Made by a program: the position numbers and the translations under genes
Origin: Pseudomonas sp. RIT409
Lineage (GTDB): Bacteria; Pseudomonadota; Gammaproteobacteria; Pseudomonadales; Pseudomonadaceae
Length of the DNA stretch: 64,000 nt
Direction of reading: 5' to 3'
Assembly: GCF_003052515.2 (NCBI RefSeq)
Contig: NZ_QARE02000006.1
Span: forward strand, 124,001 to 188,000
The notes under the pieces: model-generated
Told to the model about the DNA's origin: nothing
Databases searched by the model: none
The model's input: the letters and a program-made list of their open reading frames with translations, nothing else
Part shown: in pieces, positions 20,397 through 30,642 of the stretch
How the letters are laid out: every line of letters starts with the position of its first letter
Position numbering within the stretch: the stretch's first letter is position 1

Positions 20397-21248
20397 TCAG
20401 GACTGGCTGGCGGAGGTCGATGAGGCAGCAGGAGTCGACGGCGCTGCCGGGGTAGACGGCGCTGCGCTCGGCGTTGAAGCTGATGTCGCTGCTGCGGTCG
20501 GTTTGGCGGCTGCAGCCTTCGGCGTTGCAGGTTTTTTGGCAGCGGCAGGCTTTTTCGCGGCAGCGGGTTTGGCCGCCGCAGGTTTCGCCGCCGGCTTGGT
20601 GGCTGGCTTTGCCGCTACGGTTTTGGCTTTAGCCGCCGTGGATGCCGCTGCCTTGGACGCCGCCGCGACAGGCTTGGCAGCCGTCTTGGCAACGGCAGGC
20701 TTGGCGGCTGCGGTTTTGCTGGCTGCGGTGCTTGCAGCCTTGGTGACCGTTTTGGCCGCCGCCTTGGTCAGAGGCTTGGCTGTGGCTTTCGTCGCTGGTT
20801 TAGCAGTCGGTTTGGCGGCCGCCGTTTTCGAGACCGGCGTGACTGAAGCACCGGTCAGCTTTTCAATTTGTTTGGTCAGCAGGTCCACCTTGTCATGCAA
20901 GGCCTTGACCTCGTTGCGGCTTGGCACCCCGAGGCGAGAAATCGCGCTGTTCAGACGCTTGTCGAACGCCCCTTCCAGTTCGCCCCATTTGCCCAACGCC
21001 AGATCCTTCACGTCTCCGACGCGGGATTTGGTGGACGCTTTGGCGGTATCGACGGTTTTGCCAACGGACGCCTTGGTTTCCTTTTCCGCCTTCTCGCCGT
21101 CCTTCACCAGGGATTCGAAAAGCTTACTGCCGTCATTGCTGATCTTCGAGTAAGCGCCTAAACCAGCCAGCCAGATTTGGCGGGAGTACTTCTCCACTTC
21201 GCCAATCCAGGAGCTGCCTTCTTTTTCGGTTTTCTTTTTGCCAGCCAT
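20397..21248 (-). CDS. phaF: PHA granule phasin PhaF with histone-like tail
   Basis: 283 residues. An N-terminal phasin domain (about 1-140: SSWIGEVEKYSRQIWLAGLG, then a coiled-coil region) binds granules. A long C-terminal Ala/Lys/Pro-rich tail with repeated AAKPA-type units resembles histone H1 and binds DNA, which helps distribute granules at division. The start is ATG 21248 with AAGGAG upstream; the frame is open to 21278. It lies 10 bases after phaI on the same strand. Confidence 0.95.
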   Translation of the reverse strand: MAGKKKTEKEGSSWIGEVEKYSRQIWLAGLGAYSKISNDGSKLFESLVKDGEKAEKETKASVGKTVDTAKASTKSRVGDVKDLALGKWGELEGAFDKRLNSAISRLGVPSRNEVKALHDKVDLLTKQIEKLTGASVTPVSKTAAAKPTAKPATKATAKPLTKAAAKTVTKAASTAASKTAAAKPAVAKTAAKPVAAASKAAASTAAKAKTVAAKPATKPAAKPAAAKPAAAKKPAAAKKPATPKAAAAKPTAAATSASTPSAAPSTPAAPSTPAASSTSASQS

Positions 21249-21258
21249 CCCGCTCTCC

Positions 21259-21696
21259 TTATTGTTTACGCGCGACACGTTCGAGCAATGCCGTCAGCTC
21301 ATCGAGCTTAGCAGAGAGTGTCTCAACATCATGTTTAGACGGAATGCCGATGCGATTCAAGGCACTGGCCACCCGGCGGTCGAACACGCTTTCGATCTTG
21401 TCGAGCTGCGTTTCGACCCGCCCTTTGGCTTTGCTGACTTCACCTTTGACATCGCCTTTGACCGATTCGAGTTCGCTGTTGGCTGCCTCTACTTTTTCGT
21501 CAATGACCCTCCTGGCCTTCTTCTCGGTTTGCTCGCCCGTCTTGATCAGTTCCTTGACATAGCCGGCGCCTTCCTGCCCGGCCTTGACGTAGGCGCCCAG
21601 GCCGGCGAGCCAGATTTTGCGGGCATACGACCGCACTTCGGAAAAAGCCTTGGTTTCTTGAGCTTGTATTTTCTTCTTCAAGGTCACTTTGGCCAT
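21259..21696 (-). CDS. phaI: PHA granule phasin PhaI
   Basis: 145 residues, paralogous to the N-terminal part of PhaF (ARKIWLAGLGAYVKAGQEGAGY) and lacking the histone-like tail. It contains a long amphipathic or coiled-coil helix region (about 50-110) and ends VARKQ. The start is ATG 21696 (MAKVTLKKK) with GAGG upstream; upstream in-frame codons to 21843 look non-coding and overlap a REPIN. It is first gene of the phaIF operon. Confidence 0.95.
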   Translation of the reverse strand: MAKVTLKKKIQAQETKAFSEVRSYARKIWLAGLGAYVKAGQEGAGYVKELIKTGEQTEKKARRVIDEKVEAANSELESVKGDVKGEVSKAKGRVETQLDKIESVFDRRVASALNRIGIPSKHDVETLSAKLDELTALLERVARKQ

Positions 21697-21816
21697 GCTG
21701 CACCTCACGCTCGAAAGGGATAAGAGGAACCGCCCCGGAAATAGAGGGCATGGGCACAACGTAGAGAGAAAAATTAGAAAGCTCACCCTAGGTTGGGTGG
21801 CGAGATGAGGATCGCT

Positions 21817-21902
21817 GCAGGAGCGCGCTTGCCTGCGAAACAACCACCGCAGCGTATCAAGCAGCCCGGGTTATCGTTCATCGCGGGCAAGCGCGCTCCT
21901 AC
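21817..21902. repeat. REPIN (paired inverted REP elements)
   Basis: GGAGCGCGCTTGC-CTGCGA at the left is the inverted copy of TCGCGGGCAAGCGCGCTCC at the right, about 45 bases apart. It is the same family as the elements at 32615, 32771, 32926, 58256 and 60828. It lies between phaI and the PHA system gene. Confidence 0.88.
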
Positions 21903-21913
21903 GAAAGAGTGGG

Positions 21914-22192
21914 TTACGCGTGCAGGGCCTTGTCTAACTGGCGTTCGACTTCGGACTGGATGGTGCTGCTCATGGCGGACAGGAAGAAATTCAGCTCGAT
22001 CTCGACTCGAACCAATGCCTCTTCGACCTGCACCGTTCCCTTGGCCCCTTTGCCTTCCAGGGACACTGTGTCGTCCTCCCAACTGTGCTCGATGCCATAT
22101 TTGTCGCCCAGCTTTTGCGCCAGCAACTCGGCTTTCTCACGCGCCTTTTCCTTACCCAGCGCGTGTGGGCGTTCTACGGTGATGCGGGCCAT
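21914..22192 (-). CDS. PHA system small protein (polyhydroxyalkanoic acid granule-region family)
   Basis: 92 residues starting MARITVERPHALGKEKAREKAELLAQKL. A soluble small protein with a helical N terminus and a beta-rich remainder (VSLEGKGAKGTVQVEEALVRVEIEL). Members of this family are regularly encoded next to phaF/phaI in pseudomonads, and their exact role is not settled. It is divergent from ubiE. Confidence 0.8.
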   Translation of the reverse strand: MARITVERPHALGKEKAREKAELLAQKLGDKYGIEHSWEDDTVSLEGKGAKGTVQVEEALVRVEIELNFFLSAMSSTIQSEVERQLDKALHA

Positions 22193-22332
22193 GAGCGGGC
22201 TCCTTCAACGGGTAAATCGTCGGGCCACTATACCAGCGGCAACCGCTGAAGAAACTGTTAGCGGTGAGCCTTGTCAAGACAAAGCCAGCCCCGACGATTA
22301 GAATGGCCGCACTTAATTCTGGTGACAGCGAT

Positions 22333-23103
22333 ATGAACGATCCGCGCAAAGGCAGCGATGCCGAACCCACCACCCACTTCGGCTACAAAACCGTAGCGCA
22401 AAGCCAGAAGGCCGAGAAGGTCGCTGAGGTGTTTCACTCCGTCGCCGCCAAGTACGACTTGATGAACGACGTGTTGTCCGGGGGCATGCATCGCCTCTGG
22501 AAGCGCTTCACCATCGAGCTGTCCGGCGTGCGTGTCGGCAACCGTGTCCTCGACATCGCGGGCGGCACCGGCGACCTGGCGAAGAAGTTCTCCCATCTGG
22601 TCGGGCCGACCGGTGAAGTGGTGCTTGCCGACATCAACGAGTCGATGCTCAAGGTCGGTCGTGACCGCCTGCTCGATCGCGGGGTGGCAGGCAATATCAG
22701 GTTCGTTCAGGCCGACGCGGAAAAACTGCCGTTCCCGGATAACTACTTCGACTGCGTAACCATCGCCTTCGGCCTGCGCAACGTCACGCGCAAGGAAGAC
22801 GCTATACGCTCTATGCTGCGCGTGCTCAAGCCCGGTGGCCGCTTGCTGGTGCTGGAATTCTCCAAACCCACCAACAAGGTCATGTCCAAGGTCTACGACG
22901 CCTACTCGTTCGCCTTCATGCCGCTGGCGGGCAAGCTGATCACCAACGATTCCGACAGTTATCGCTACCTGGCTGAATCGATCCGCATGCACCCCGATCA
23001 GGAAACCCTGAAGTCGATGATGGTAGATGCCGGTTTCGACCGCGTGACTTACCACAACATGACCTCCGGCATCGTTGCACTGCACCGCGGTATCAAACCC
23101 TGA
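22333..23103 (+). CDS. ubiE: Ubiquinone/menaquinone C-methyltransferase UbiE
   Basis: 256 residues. SAM-dependent methyltransferase of ubiquinone synthesis. Motif [13 protein letters not shown], lies at about residues 72-83. Family stretches [19 protein letters not shown] and [17 protein letters not shown] are present. The start is ATG 22333 ([19 protein letters not shown]). It opens a tightly packed operon; its stop overlaps the start of ubiJ. Confidence 0.97.
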   Translation: MNDPRKGSDAEPTTHFGYKTVAQSQKAEKVAEVFHSVAAKYDLMNDVLSGGMHRLWKRFTIELSGVRVGNRVLDIAGGTGDLAKKFSHLVGPTGEVVLADINESMLKVGRDRLLDRGVAGNIRFVQADAEKLPFPDNYFDCVTIAFGLRNVTRKEDAIRSMLRVLKPGGRLLVLEFSKPTNKVMSKVYDAYSFAFMPLAGKLITNDSDSYRYLAESIRMHPDQETLKSMMVDAGFDRVTYHNMTSGIVALHRGIKP

Positions 23104-23726
23104 TGCTGATCAGCGGCTTGCTCGCCACCGCCGAGCACGGCATCAACAGGGTGCTGCGGATGGACAGCACGGCCTTGCCACGCCTTGCTCGGCTCAACGG
23201 CAAGGTGATTGCAGTCGAATGCACTCGTCCGGCATTTAACCTGTACATCTTGCCCAGCGACGAGGGCCTGATGCTGGCCAGTCGTTGGGAGGCCAGCCCA
23301 GACGTCACCCTGCGTGCACCCGCTGCAAGCCTGGCGCGCCTGGCGCTGAGCAGGGACAAGAATGCGGTGCTGCACGGCCCCGAGGTCGAACTGGAAGGCG
23401 AAAGCGCGGTGCTGTTGGAGTGTGTGGGTGTCCTGCAGGATCTGGACCTGGACTGGGAGTACGAGCTGCAACGCTGGCTCGGCCCGGTCGCCACGTCTTT
23501 GATTGGCGGCCACCTGCGCAGCAACGCGCGTTGGACGCGCGACAGCGTTGCCAGCCTCAGCCACAATCTGGCGGAGTATCTGGCCGAAGAATCCCGAACC
23601 CTGGTCGGCAAACGCGAGGCCGAAGCCCGCTTCGCCGAGCTGGATCAGACCAAACAAGACCTGGATCGTCTCGAAGCCCGCTTCGAGCGTCTGGCCCAAT
23701 CCCTCAAGTCCAGCGATAACGCATGA
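23103..23726 (+). CDS. ubiJ: Ubiquinone biosynthesis accessory factor UbiJ (SCP2-like)
   Basis: 207 residues. An N-terminal SCP2-like lipid-binding domain (about 10-110, with [15 protein letters not shown]) and a C-terminal coiled coil (about 165-205) rich in Glu, Arg and Leu. UbiJ helps organise the soluble Ubi complex. It overlaps ubiE at its start and ubiB at its end (ATGA), as in most gamma-proteobacteria. Confidence 0.93.
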   Translation: MLISGLLATAEHGINRVLRMDSTALPRLARLNGKVIAVECTRPAFNLYILPSDEGLMLASRWEASPDVTLRAPAASLARLALSRDKNAVLHGPEVELEGESAVLLECVGVLQDLDLDWEYELQRWLGPVATSLIGGHLRSNARWTRDSVASLSHNLAEYLAEESRTLVGKREAEARFAELDQTKQDLDRLEARFERLAQSLKSSDNA

Positions 23727-25342
23727 GCCTGCTTGCCGTCCGCCGCCTGTTTCGCATCCAGCGTGTCGTAATCCGTTACCGCCTCGATGACCTGCTGTTC
23801 GCCCTGCCCCTGCCATGGTGGCTGCTCGCTGTGCGCTTTGTGCTGCCGTGGCGCTGGATTCCGCGACGCAAGAACGAGTTGAGCCGAGGGGCTCGGCTGC
23901 GGCTGGCATTGCAGGACCTGGGCCCGATTTTCATCAAGTTCGGTCAACTTCTCTCGACCCGGCGTGACCTGCTACCCGAAGACATCGCCGATGAGCTGAT
24001 GCTGCTGCAAGACCGCGTCCCACCGTTCGAATCGGACAAGGCCATCGCCCTGATCGAGTCGCAGTTGGGTGCAAGGATCAACGATGTGTTCAGCCGCTTC
24101 GACGTCGAACCGCTGGCCTCGGCCTCGGTGGCACAGGTCCACGCGGCGCGCTTGAAGTCCGGCGAAGAAGTCGTGGTGAAGGTCGTGCGTCCTGGTCTCA
24201 AACCAGTCATCGGTTCGGATCTGGCCTGGCTCTTCGTACTGGCACGAATCGCCGAGCGCCTCTCCGCCGACGCGCGCCTGCTGCATCCGGTGGACGTGGT
24301 CGCCGATTACGAGAAGACCATCTACGACGAACTCGACCTCTTGCGCGAGGCCGCCAACTCCAGTCAGTTGCGGCGCAATTTCGAAGGCTCGACCATGCTC
24401 TACGTGCCTCAGGTCTACTGGGACTGGTGCCGGCCGAAAGTTCTGGTGATGGAACGCATCTACGGTGTGCAGGTGACCGATCTGGCGACCCTGGCCGATC
24501 AGCGCACGGACATGAAAAAGCTCGCCGAGCGCGGCGTGGAGCTGTTTTTCACTCAGGTGTTCCGCGACAGCTTCTTTCACGCCGACATGCATCCGGGCAA
24601 CATCTTCGTCAGCACCGTAGCGCCTTGGGACCCGCAATACATCGCCATCGATTGCGGCATCGTCGGCAGCCTGACCCCCGAGGACCAAGACTATCTGGCG
24701 CGCAACCTGTTCGCCTTCTTCAAGCGTGATTACCGCCGCGTGGCGCAGTTGCACATCGACTCGGGCTGGGTACCCGCCGAAACCAAACTCAACGAATTCG
24801 AAGCCGCGATCCGGACCGTCTGCGAACCGATTTTCGAGAAGCCGCTCAAGGACATTTCCTTTGGCCAGGTACTGATGCGCCTGTTCCAGACGGCGCGTCG
24901 CTTCAATATGGAAGTGCAGCCGCAGTTGGTGCTGCTGCAGAAGACCCTGCTCAACATCGAGGGCCTGGGCCGTCAGTTGTATCCGGAGCTGGACCTGTGG
25001 ACCACCGCGCAGCCCTTTCTGGAGCGGTGGATGCGTGAAAGGGTCAGTCCCAAAACGCTGATCGGCAACCTGCAGTCTCAGGTCGAGCAGATTCCCCACC
25101 TTGCCAACATGACCCGCGACCTCCTCGAGCGTTTGTCACAACCGCATGCGTCCGATCCGCAGCCGCCCTATTCACACAAAGGCGATCATTGGGCACTGCG
25201 CCTGATCGGTGCCGGGTTACTGGCAGGCGGCGTGGTCTTGGCCACCGCCCACACGCAAACCGGCGACACGCTGATAGCCATCAGCGCGTGGCCGGCACTC
25301 TTGATGCTGGTGGCAGGGCTCTATCTGGTCGTGCGCCGATAG
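23723..25342 (+). CDS. ubiB: Ubiquinone biosynthesis ABC1/UbiB-family kinase-like protein
   Basis: 539 residues. Atypical protein kinase-like ATPase required for ubiquinone synthesis. The KxGQ motif ([11 protein letters not shown]), the Ala-rich nucleotide loop [13 protein letters not shown], the catalytic-loop segment [12 protein letters not shown] and the metal-binding AIDCGIVG are all visible. Two C-terminal membrane helices span about 495-537. It is translationally coupled to ubiJ. Confidence 0.97.
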   Translation: MSLLAVRRLFRIQRVVIRYRLDDLLFALPLPWWLLAVRFVLPWRWIPRRKNELSRGARLRLALQDLGPIFIKFGQLLSTRRDLLPEDIADELMLLQDRVPPFESDKAIALIESQLGARINDVFSRFDVEPLASASVAQVHAARLKSGEEVVVKVVRPGLKPVIGSDLAWLFVLARIAERLSADARLLHPVDVVADYEKTIYDELDLLREAANSSQLRRNFEGSTMLYVPQVYWDWCRPKVLVMERIYGVQVTDLATLADQRTDMKKLAERGVELFFTQVFRDSFFHADMHPGNIFVSTVAPWDPQYIAIDCGIVGSLTPEDQDYLARNLFAFFKRDYRRVAQLHIDSGWVPAETKLNEFEAAIRTVCEPIFEKPLKDISFGQVLMRLFQTARRFNMEVQPQLVLLQKTLLNIEGLGRQLYPELDLWTTAQPFLERWMRERVSPKTLIGNLQSQVEQIPHLANMTRDLLERLSQPHASDPQPPYSHKGDHWALRLIGAGLLAGGVVLATAHTQTGDTLIAISAWPALLMLVAGLYLVVRR

Positions 25343-25398
25343 CCATCGGCGCAACCCACTGGCACACTACCCTCTTTGCAGAGCGGCCGGAGCCGACG

Positions 25399-25791
25399 AT
25401 GAAAGACTGGCTGGACGAGGTTAAATGGGACAACGACGGTCTGGTGCCTGCCATCGCGCAGGACTACAAGACGGGCCGCGTCCTGATGATGGCCTGGATG
25501 AACCGCGAAGCCTTGAGCCTGACCGCTCAGGAGAACCGTGCCATCTATTGGTCGCGTTCCCGTGGTAAGTTGTGGCGCAAAGGCGAAGAATCGGGTCATG
25601 TCCAGAAGCTGCATGAGCTGCGCCTGGATTGCGATGCGGACGTGGTCGTCATGATGGTCGAGCAAGTCGGCGGCATCGCCTGCCACACGGGCCGCGAAAG
25701 CTGCTTCTACCGCGTCTACGAGGACGCCAGCTGGAAAACCGTGGACCCGGTGCTCAAAGACCCGGACGCCATCTATCACGCAGGACACTGA
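25399..25791 (+). CDS. hisI: Phosphoribosyl-AMP cyclohydrolase
   Basis: 130 residues. Histidine biosynthesis step 3: opens the adenine ring of PR-AMP. The metal-binding cysteines appear in DCDADVV and [14 protein letters not shown], and the substrate region is [17 protein letters not shown] 25399 is chosen over the longer open frame. It is a separate gene from hisE, which starts one base after the hisI stop. Confidence 0.96.
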   Translation: MKDWLDEVKWDNDGLVPAIAQDYKTGRVLMMAWMNREALSLTAQENRAIYWSRSRGKLWRKGEESGHVQKLHELRLDCDADVVVMMVEQVGGIACHTGRESCFYRVYEDASWKTVDPVLKDPDAIYHAGH

Positions 25792-25792
25792 A

Positions 25793-26125
25793 ATGACCGA
25801 TACCCTGTCTCGTCTCGCGCAAGTGCTCGAAGAGCGCAAAGGCGCGGCGGCTGACACATCGTATGTTGCGAGCCTTTACCACAAGGGCTTGAACAAGATT
25901 CTGGAAAAGGTCGGCGAAGAATCGGTCGAAACCATCATCGCCGCCAAGGATGCCGCCGTCAGCGGTGATTGCAGCGATGTCATCTACGAGACCGCAGACT
26001 TGTGGTTCCATAGCATGGTCATGCTCGCGGCACTGGGCCAGCACCCACAGGCCGTACTCGATGAACTGGACCGCCGTTTCGGCTTGTCCGGCCACGCCGA
26101 AAAAGCAGCGCGCTCGGCGGAATAA
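25793..26125 (+). CDS. hisE: Phosphoribosyl-ATP pyrophosphohydrolase
   Basis: 110 residues. Histidine biosynthesis step 2, an all-alpha NTP pyrophosphohydrolase (MazG-like). Typical features are [20 protein letters not shown] and the acidic [12 protein letters not shown] metal-binding stretch. It lies between hisI and tatA in the same transcription unit. Confidence 0.96.
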   Translation: MTDTLSRLAQVLEERKGAAADTSYVASLYHKGLNKILEKVGEESVETIIAAKDAAVSGDCSDVIYETADLWFHSMVMLAALGQHPQAVLDELDRRFGLSGHAEKAARSAE

Positions 26126-26168
26126 ACACCGGGCTTGCGAGCCCCGAATTTCTTGTGAGGAACCTGCC

Positions 26169-26438
26169 ATGGGCATTTTTGACTGGAAACACTGGATCGT
26201 CATCCTGATCGTCGTCGTACTCGTCTTCGGCACCAAAAAACTGAAAAACCTGGGGACCGACGTCGGCGAGTCGATCAAAGGCTTCCGCAAAGCCATGAAC
26301 GACGATGAAAAACCGAGCGAACAGCCACCGGTTCAGCCGCAGCCAACTGCCCAGCCGAACCCGAGCCAGCCGCTGCATCAGCCGCACACCATCGACGGCA
26401 CTGCACAAAAAGTCGAAGAGCCCATCCGCAAAGACTAG
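26169..26438 (+). CDS. tatA: Twin-arginine translocase subunit TatA
   Basis: 89 residues. A short N-terminal membrane helix ([20 protein letters not shown]), the hinge [10 protein letters not shown] and an amphipathic helix, followed by a Pro/Gln-rich tail. It oligomerises to form the Tat export pore. It is first of tatABC in the usual Pseudomonas his-tat arrangement. Confidence 0.96.
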   Translation: MGIFDWKHWIVILIVVVLVFGTKKLKNLGTDVGESIKGFRKAMNDDEKPSEQPPVQPQPTAQPNPSQPLHQPHTIDGTAQKVEEPIRKD

Positions 26439-26448
26439 GTCCTGACCC

Positions 26449-26919
26449 ATGTTTGGTATCAGCTTCTCTGAATTGCTGCTGGTAGGCCTGGTTGCCTTGC
26501 TGGTCCTTGGTCCCGAACGCTTGCCGGGCGCTGCGCGCACCGCTGGCCTTTGGGTGGGGCGCCTGAAACGCAGCTTCAACGCGATCAAACAGGAAGTGGA
26601 GCGCGAAATCGGCGCCGACGAAATCCGCCGTCAGTTGCATAACGAGCACATTCTTTCCCTGGAAGAAGAAGCGCGCAAAATCATGCAACCGCAGCGCCCC
26701 TCGACGCCACCTGCGCCTCAGCCGGCGCCCGAGGCCGAACAGGCGCCTGCTGGCTCACTGGCGGCCTCCGAGCAGGTCATCATGGTCGAGAAACCTTCAC
26801 TGACCCCCGAGCCGGCCGCTGAGCCAGCTTCGGCGCCCACGCCGACTACCACACAGGCCACTGCTGCACCCGGCACGCCTTCTGCCAACGATTCGACACA
26901 GCCTCCCCGAGCCCCATGA
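26449..26919 (+). CDS. tatB: Twin-arginine translocase subunit TatB
   Basis: 156 residues beginning [26 protein letters not shown]: a membrane helix with the polar Glu of TatB and the GPERLP hinge, an amphipathic helix and a long Pro/Ala/Thr-rich tail. With TatC it forms the receptor for twin-arginine signal peptides. Its stop overlaps tatC (ATGA). Confidence 0.96.
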   Translation: MFGISFSELLLVGLVALLVLGPERLPGAARTAGLWVGRLKRSFNAIKQEVEREIGADEIRRQLHNEHILSLEEEARKIMQPQRPSTPPAPQPAPEAEQAPAGSLAASEQVIMVEKPSLTPEPAAEPASAPTPTTTQATAAPGTPSANDSTQPPRAP

Positions 26920-27707
26920 GCGATATCCCGGAAAACGACCAGCAAATGCCGTTGGTTTCGCACTTGACCGAGCTGCGCTCGCGCCTGCTGCGTTGCGTGC
27001 TCGCGATCTTCCTGATCTTCGGCGCGTTGTTCTATTTCACGCAGAAGATCTACACATTCGTTTCTGCACCGCTGCGCAAGTTTCTGCCGGAAGGCGCGAC
27101 GATGATCGCCACGGACGTTGCGTCGCCGTTCCTCACGCCCTTCAAGCTGACGATGATGGTCGCGCTGTTTCTGGCGATGCCGGTCATCCTGTACCAGATC
27201 TGGGGGTTCATCGCGCCAGGTCTGTACAAACATGAGAAGCGCGTCGCCGTTCCGCTTCTGATTTCCAGCATCATCCTGTTCTACGCCGGGATGGCCTTCG
27301 CCTATTTCCTGGTTTTTCCGCTGATTTTCCACTTCTTCGCAAGTGTGACCCCGGAAGGGGTGTCGATGATGACGGACATCTCCAGCTACCTGGACTTTGT
27401 GATGACGCTGTTCCTGGCTTTCGGCGTGGCGTTCGAGATTCCGGTCGCGGTCGTGCTGTTGGTGTGGATCGGTATCGTCGACGTGAAGTACCTGAAGAAG
27501 ATCCGCCCGTATGTGATCATCGGCTGCTTCGTGATCGGCATGATCCTGACACCGCCTGACATCTTCTCGCAGACGCTCTTGGCGGTACCGATGTGGCTGC
27601 TGTTCGAAATCGGTGTGCTGTGCAGTGCGATGGTCACGCGACGCGGGGATCACGAGGATGACGAACAGGCCGACAAGCACGATCAGCCGCCAGCGACTCA
27701 ACCGTGA
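26916..27707 (+). CDS. tatC: Twin-arginine translocase subunit TatC
   Basis: 263 residues with six membrane segments. The signal-peptide-binding N-terminal loop [17 protein letters not shown] and the conserved FGVAFEIPV and [10 protein letters not shown] motifs are present. Its stop overlaps the GTG start of rsmE, so the Tat genes and rsmE are coupled. Confidence 0.97.
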   Translation: MSDIPENDQQMPLVSHLTELRSRLLRCVLAIFLIFGALFYFTQKIYTFVSAPLRKFLPEGATMIATDVASPFLTPFKLTMMVALFLAMPVILYQIWGFIAPGLYKHEKRVAVPLLISSIILFYAGMAFAYFLVFPLIFHFFASVTPEGVSMMTDISSYLDFVMTLFLAFGVAFEIPVAVVLLVWIGIVDVKYLKKIRPYVIIGCFVIGMILTPPDIFSQTLLAVPMWLLFEIGVLCSAMVTRRGDHEDDEQADKHDQPPATQP

Positions 27708-28411
27708 ACCTGCTGTTGCTGGAAGAGGCCGATTTCCTATCGGCTGACCGGGTGGTGCTGCGTGACCGGCGCCTCAGGCACATGCAGGAGGTGCATCGCT
27801 GCGAAGCGGGCGACACCCTGCGGGTCGGTAGACTGGGCGGGCTGCTGGGCACTGCCTGCGTTGAGCGTCTAGAAGCGCACGAGGCCGAATTATCCGTCAC
27901 CTTCGACCATGAGCCCCCCGCCAAACTCCCGCTGACACTGGTGCTCGCCCTGCCGCGTCCGAAGATGCTGCGCCGCGTGTTCCAGACCGTCGCGACCATG
28001 GGGGTGCCCAAAGTGATTCTGGTCAACAGTTATCGCGTGGAGAAAAGCTTCTGGCAGACGCCCTTCCTTGAGCCGACAGCCATTCGCGAACAACTGATCC
28101 TGGGGCTTGAACAGGCTCGCGACAGCGTGCTTCCGGAGATTGCGATCGAAAAGCGCTTCAAGCCGTTCGTCGAGGATCGACTGCCAGCTATCGTCGACGG
28201 CACGCTCGGCCTGGTGGGTCATCCCGGCGACTTTCCGGCCTGCCCGCGCGCCGTCACCGACCCTGTCACACTCGCCATCGGCCCCGAAGGGGGCTGGATA
28301 CCTTACGAAGTCGACATGCTTCGAGCGTCGGGCCTGAATCCGGTGCAGTTGGGGGACCGTATTCTGCGCGTCGAAACCGCGGTCACCGCACTCCTCGCCC
28401 GGTTGTTCTGA
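27704..28411 (+). CDS. rsmE: 16S rRNA (uracil-1498-N3)-methyltransferase
   Basis: 235 residues. SPOUT-family methyltransferase that modifies U1498 of 16S rRNA. An N-terminal PUA-like domain (about 1-70) is followed by the knotted SAM-binding domain with LAIGPEGGW and [11 protein letters not shown]. The GTG start overlaps the tatC stop. It is last gene of the ubiE-to-rsmE run. Confidence 0.95.
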   Translation: MNLLLLEEADFLSADRVVLRDRRLRHMQEVHRCEAGDTLRVGRLGGLLGTACVERLEAHEAELSVTFDHEPPAKLPLTLVLALPRPKMLRRVFQTVATMGVPKVILVNSYRVEKSFWQTPFLEPTAIREQLILGLEQARDSVLPEIAIEKRFKPFVEDRLPAIVDGTLGLVGHPGDFPACPRAVTDPVTLAIGPEGGWIPYEVDMLRASGLNPVQLGDRILRVETAVTALLARLF

Positions 28412-28493
28412 ATCTGCCCTCGTTTCTCGATTTCGGCCTTGAACCGATCATGCGCCCCCTCCAGCCTCAGCCAATAGGTCGCTGCACCGCGCT

Positions 28494-28519
28494 TCAGAAG
28501 GGTGCACCGGTGCCGATAA
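28494..28519 (+). promoter_or_regulatory. FliA (sigma-28)-like promoter of the first chemoreceptor gene
   Basis: The -10 GCCGATAA at 28512-28519 is a perfect match to the flagellar sigma element. A TCAGA at 28494-28498 resembles the Pseudomonas -35 TCAAG at a suitable distance. The gene starts about 40 bases downstream. Confidence 0.55.
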
Positions 28520-28557
28520 CCTTGCGTCCATAACAATAACGCGCAAGGAATCAACAC

Positions 28558-30474
28558 ATGTACCGCTGGACTGCCCATCGCCTCGGAAACATCAGTGTCG
28601 GCCGCAAACTCGCGATCGGTTTCGGCCTGGTGTTATTGCTGACCGTCATCATCATGGCCACAGGCTGGTCGAGTATTTCGTCGCTGATCGAGCGCGGCGA
28701 CAAGCTGGCGAACATCTCTCGGATCAGCGAGCAAACCATGGCACTGCGCAACGCGCGCATGGCTTATGAAAGCCAGTCAAACGCCGAGACCGCGAAGGTC
28801 GTCATGACCGCGCTGGACACGCTCGACCATCGCCTCAAGGCCGCCTATGCGCGCATTACCGGGAGCGACGACCTCAAGTTGCTCGACACCCAAACGCAAG
28901 TCGCGGCGGAATACCGACGCGCCTTCGGTGAAATGACTCAAGCGATCCAAGTTCGCGAAACGGCACGGGCAAACCTTGGCACCACTGCGGACGCGGCAGT
29001 GAACGAGGTCAACAAGATCGAAGAAGCGCTGATCCAGCATGACAACATCCTGCAGTTCAACAGCGCGGTGGGCGTCAGTAAGTTGATCCAGCAGGCGCGC
29101 TTCCAGGTGCGTGGCTACACCTTCAGCGGTAACCCCGACTTCGAGAAGAACGCCACCACTGCCATCGACGAAGCCATCATGGGAGTGAACTCGCTGGCGG
29201 GCGACGTTTCTTCGCAATACATTCCCCAACTGCAGCGGGCCAACCTAGCACTCAAGGGTTACGGTGCGGCAGTCGGTCAGTACCGCGACGCGCAGCAGGT
29301 CAGTCATCAGGCATTGGACAGAATGGCCGGCCTGGGTCAGCAGCTGCTCGATAACAGCGAAAAACTGACCGCCCTACAAAACGCCAAACGGGACGCCGAC
29401 AGTCGACAAGCGCGGTCGATGCTGGGCCTGGCAACGGCGGTCGCCTTGCTGATCGGCGTGCTCGCCGCCTGGACGATCACACGCCAAATCACCGCCCCGC
29501 TCAAACAGACCTTGCTCGCGGTAGACCGTGTCGCCGCAGGCGACCTGACCCATGACCTGGTGCTGGACCGCCGCGACGAGTTGGGTCAGTTGCAAGGGGG
29601 CATCCAGCGTATGACCGTCGCCCTGCGGGGGCTGATCGGTGGCATCAATGACAGCGTCACGCAGATCGCCAGCGCGGCCGAACAGTTGTCTGCCGTGACC
29701 GAACAAACCAGCGCTGGGGTCAACAGTCAGAAGGTCGAGACCGATCAGGTGGCCACCGCAATGCATCAAATGACGGCCACCGTCCATGAAGTGGCACGCA
29801 ACGCCGAAGAGGCTTCGGAAGCCGCGGTGGCGGCCGATCAGCAAGCGCGAGAGGGGGACAAGGTGGTGAATGAAGCCATCGCTCAAATCGAGCGCCTGGC
29901 CAGTGAAGTGGGCCACTCCACTGACGCCATGAGCGAACTCAAGCGTGAGAGTGACAAGATCGGCAGCGTGCTGGATGTGATCAAGTCCGTCGCCCAGCAG
30001 ACCAACCTGCTCGCCCTTAACGCCGCCATCGAAGCGGCCCGGGCCGGTGAAGCGGGTCGTGGCTTTGCGGTCGTGGCCGACGAAGTGCGAAGCCTGGCGC
30101 AACGCACCCAGAAATCCACCGAGGAGATCGAGGAGCTGATCGCCGGCCTGCAAAACGGCACACAGCAGGTGGCAGCGATCATGGACAACAGCCGCGAGCT
30201 GACCACCAGCAGTGTCGAGTTGACCCGTCGGGCCGGTGGTGCGCTGGAAAGCATTACCCGAACGGTGTCAGCGATTCAGGCGATGAACCAGCAGATCGCC
30301 GCCGCAGCCGAGCAACAGAGCGCGACCGCCGAAGAGATCAACCGCAGCGTCCTGAATGTGCGCGATGTATCGGAGCAAACCTCCGCCGCCAGTGAAGAAA
30401 CAGCCGCCTCCAGCGTCGAACTGGCCAGACTGGGCACGCACCTGCAAGGGCTGGTCGGCAGGTTCAGAGTGTAG
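28558..30474 (+). CDS. Methyl-accepting chemotaxis protein with a long helical periplasmic sensor (HBM type)
   Basis: 638 residues. Membrane helix 1 at about 20-40, a periplasmic all-helical region of about 240 residues that fits the HBM (helical bimodular) sensor family, membrane helix 2 at about 283-303, a HAMP domain, and a cytoplasmic signalling domain. The hairpin tip region reads [23 protein letters not shown] receptors of P. putida and P. aeruginosa sense organic acids, but the ligand here cannot be read from sequence. There is no C-terminal CheR-binding pentapeptide. It is paralogous to the next gene. Confidence 0.9.
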   Translation: MYRWTAHRLGNISVGRKLAIGFGLVLLLTVIIMATGWSSISSLIERGDKLANISRISEQTMALRNARMAYESQSNAETAKVVMTALDTLDHRLKAAYARITGSDDLKLLDTQTQVAAEYRRAFGEMTQAIQVRETARANLGTTADAAVNEVNKIEEALIQHDNILQFNSAVGVSKLIQQARFQVRGYTFSGNPDFEKNATTAIDEAIMGVNSLAGDVSSQYIPQLQRANLALKGYGAAVGQYRDAQQVSHQALDRMAGLGQQLLDNSEKLTALQNAKRDADSRQARSMLGLATAVALLIGVLAAWTITRQITAPLKQTLLAVDRVAAGDLTHDLVLDRRDELGQLQGGIQRMTVALRGLIGGINDSVTQIASAAEQLSAVTEQTSAGVNSQKVETDQVATAMHQMTATVHEVARNAEEASEAAVAADQQAREGDKVVNEAIAQIERLASEVGHSTDAMSELKRESDKIGSVLDVIKSVAQQTNLLALNAAIEAARAGEAGRGFAVVADEVRSLAQRTQKSTEEIEELIAGLQNGTQQVAAIMDNSRELTTSSVELTRRAGGALESITRTVSAIQAMNQQIAAAAEQQSATAEEINRSVLNVRDVSEQTSAASEETAASSVELARLGTHLQGLVGRFRV

Positions 30475-30584
30475 GTTCTTTTGTTTTGGCTAAACCGAGG
30501 CAACGGCGGATAGCTCCGGCCGGCAAATCTGTGAGCCGAGTCACTTCAGCCGCAGCCTCGGAAACCTCCTACGACCTCATCAGG

Positions 30585-30610
30585 TCACGTCTTCGATACG
30601 CCTGCCGATG
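30585..30610 (+). promoter_or_regulatory. FliA (sigma-28)-like promoter of the second chemoreceptor gene
   Basis: TCACG (30585-30589), 14 bases, then GCCGATG (30604-30610). This matches the Pseudomonas FliA pattern TCAAG-N14-GCCGATA at 10 of 12 positions and sits about 33 bases before the ATG. Confidence 0.55.
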
Positions 30611-30642
30611 CGCGTTTATCGCTCACTCGCAGGAGACGCACC

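Noticed and set aside
20500..20850. Foreign or decaying repeat DNA inside phaF
   Set aside because: The low-complexity codons encode the Ala/Lys/Pro histone-like tail normal for PhaF.
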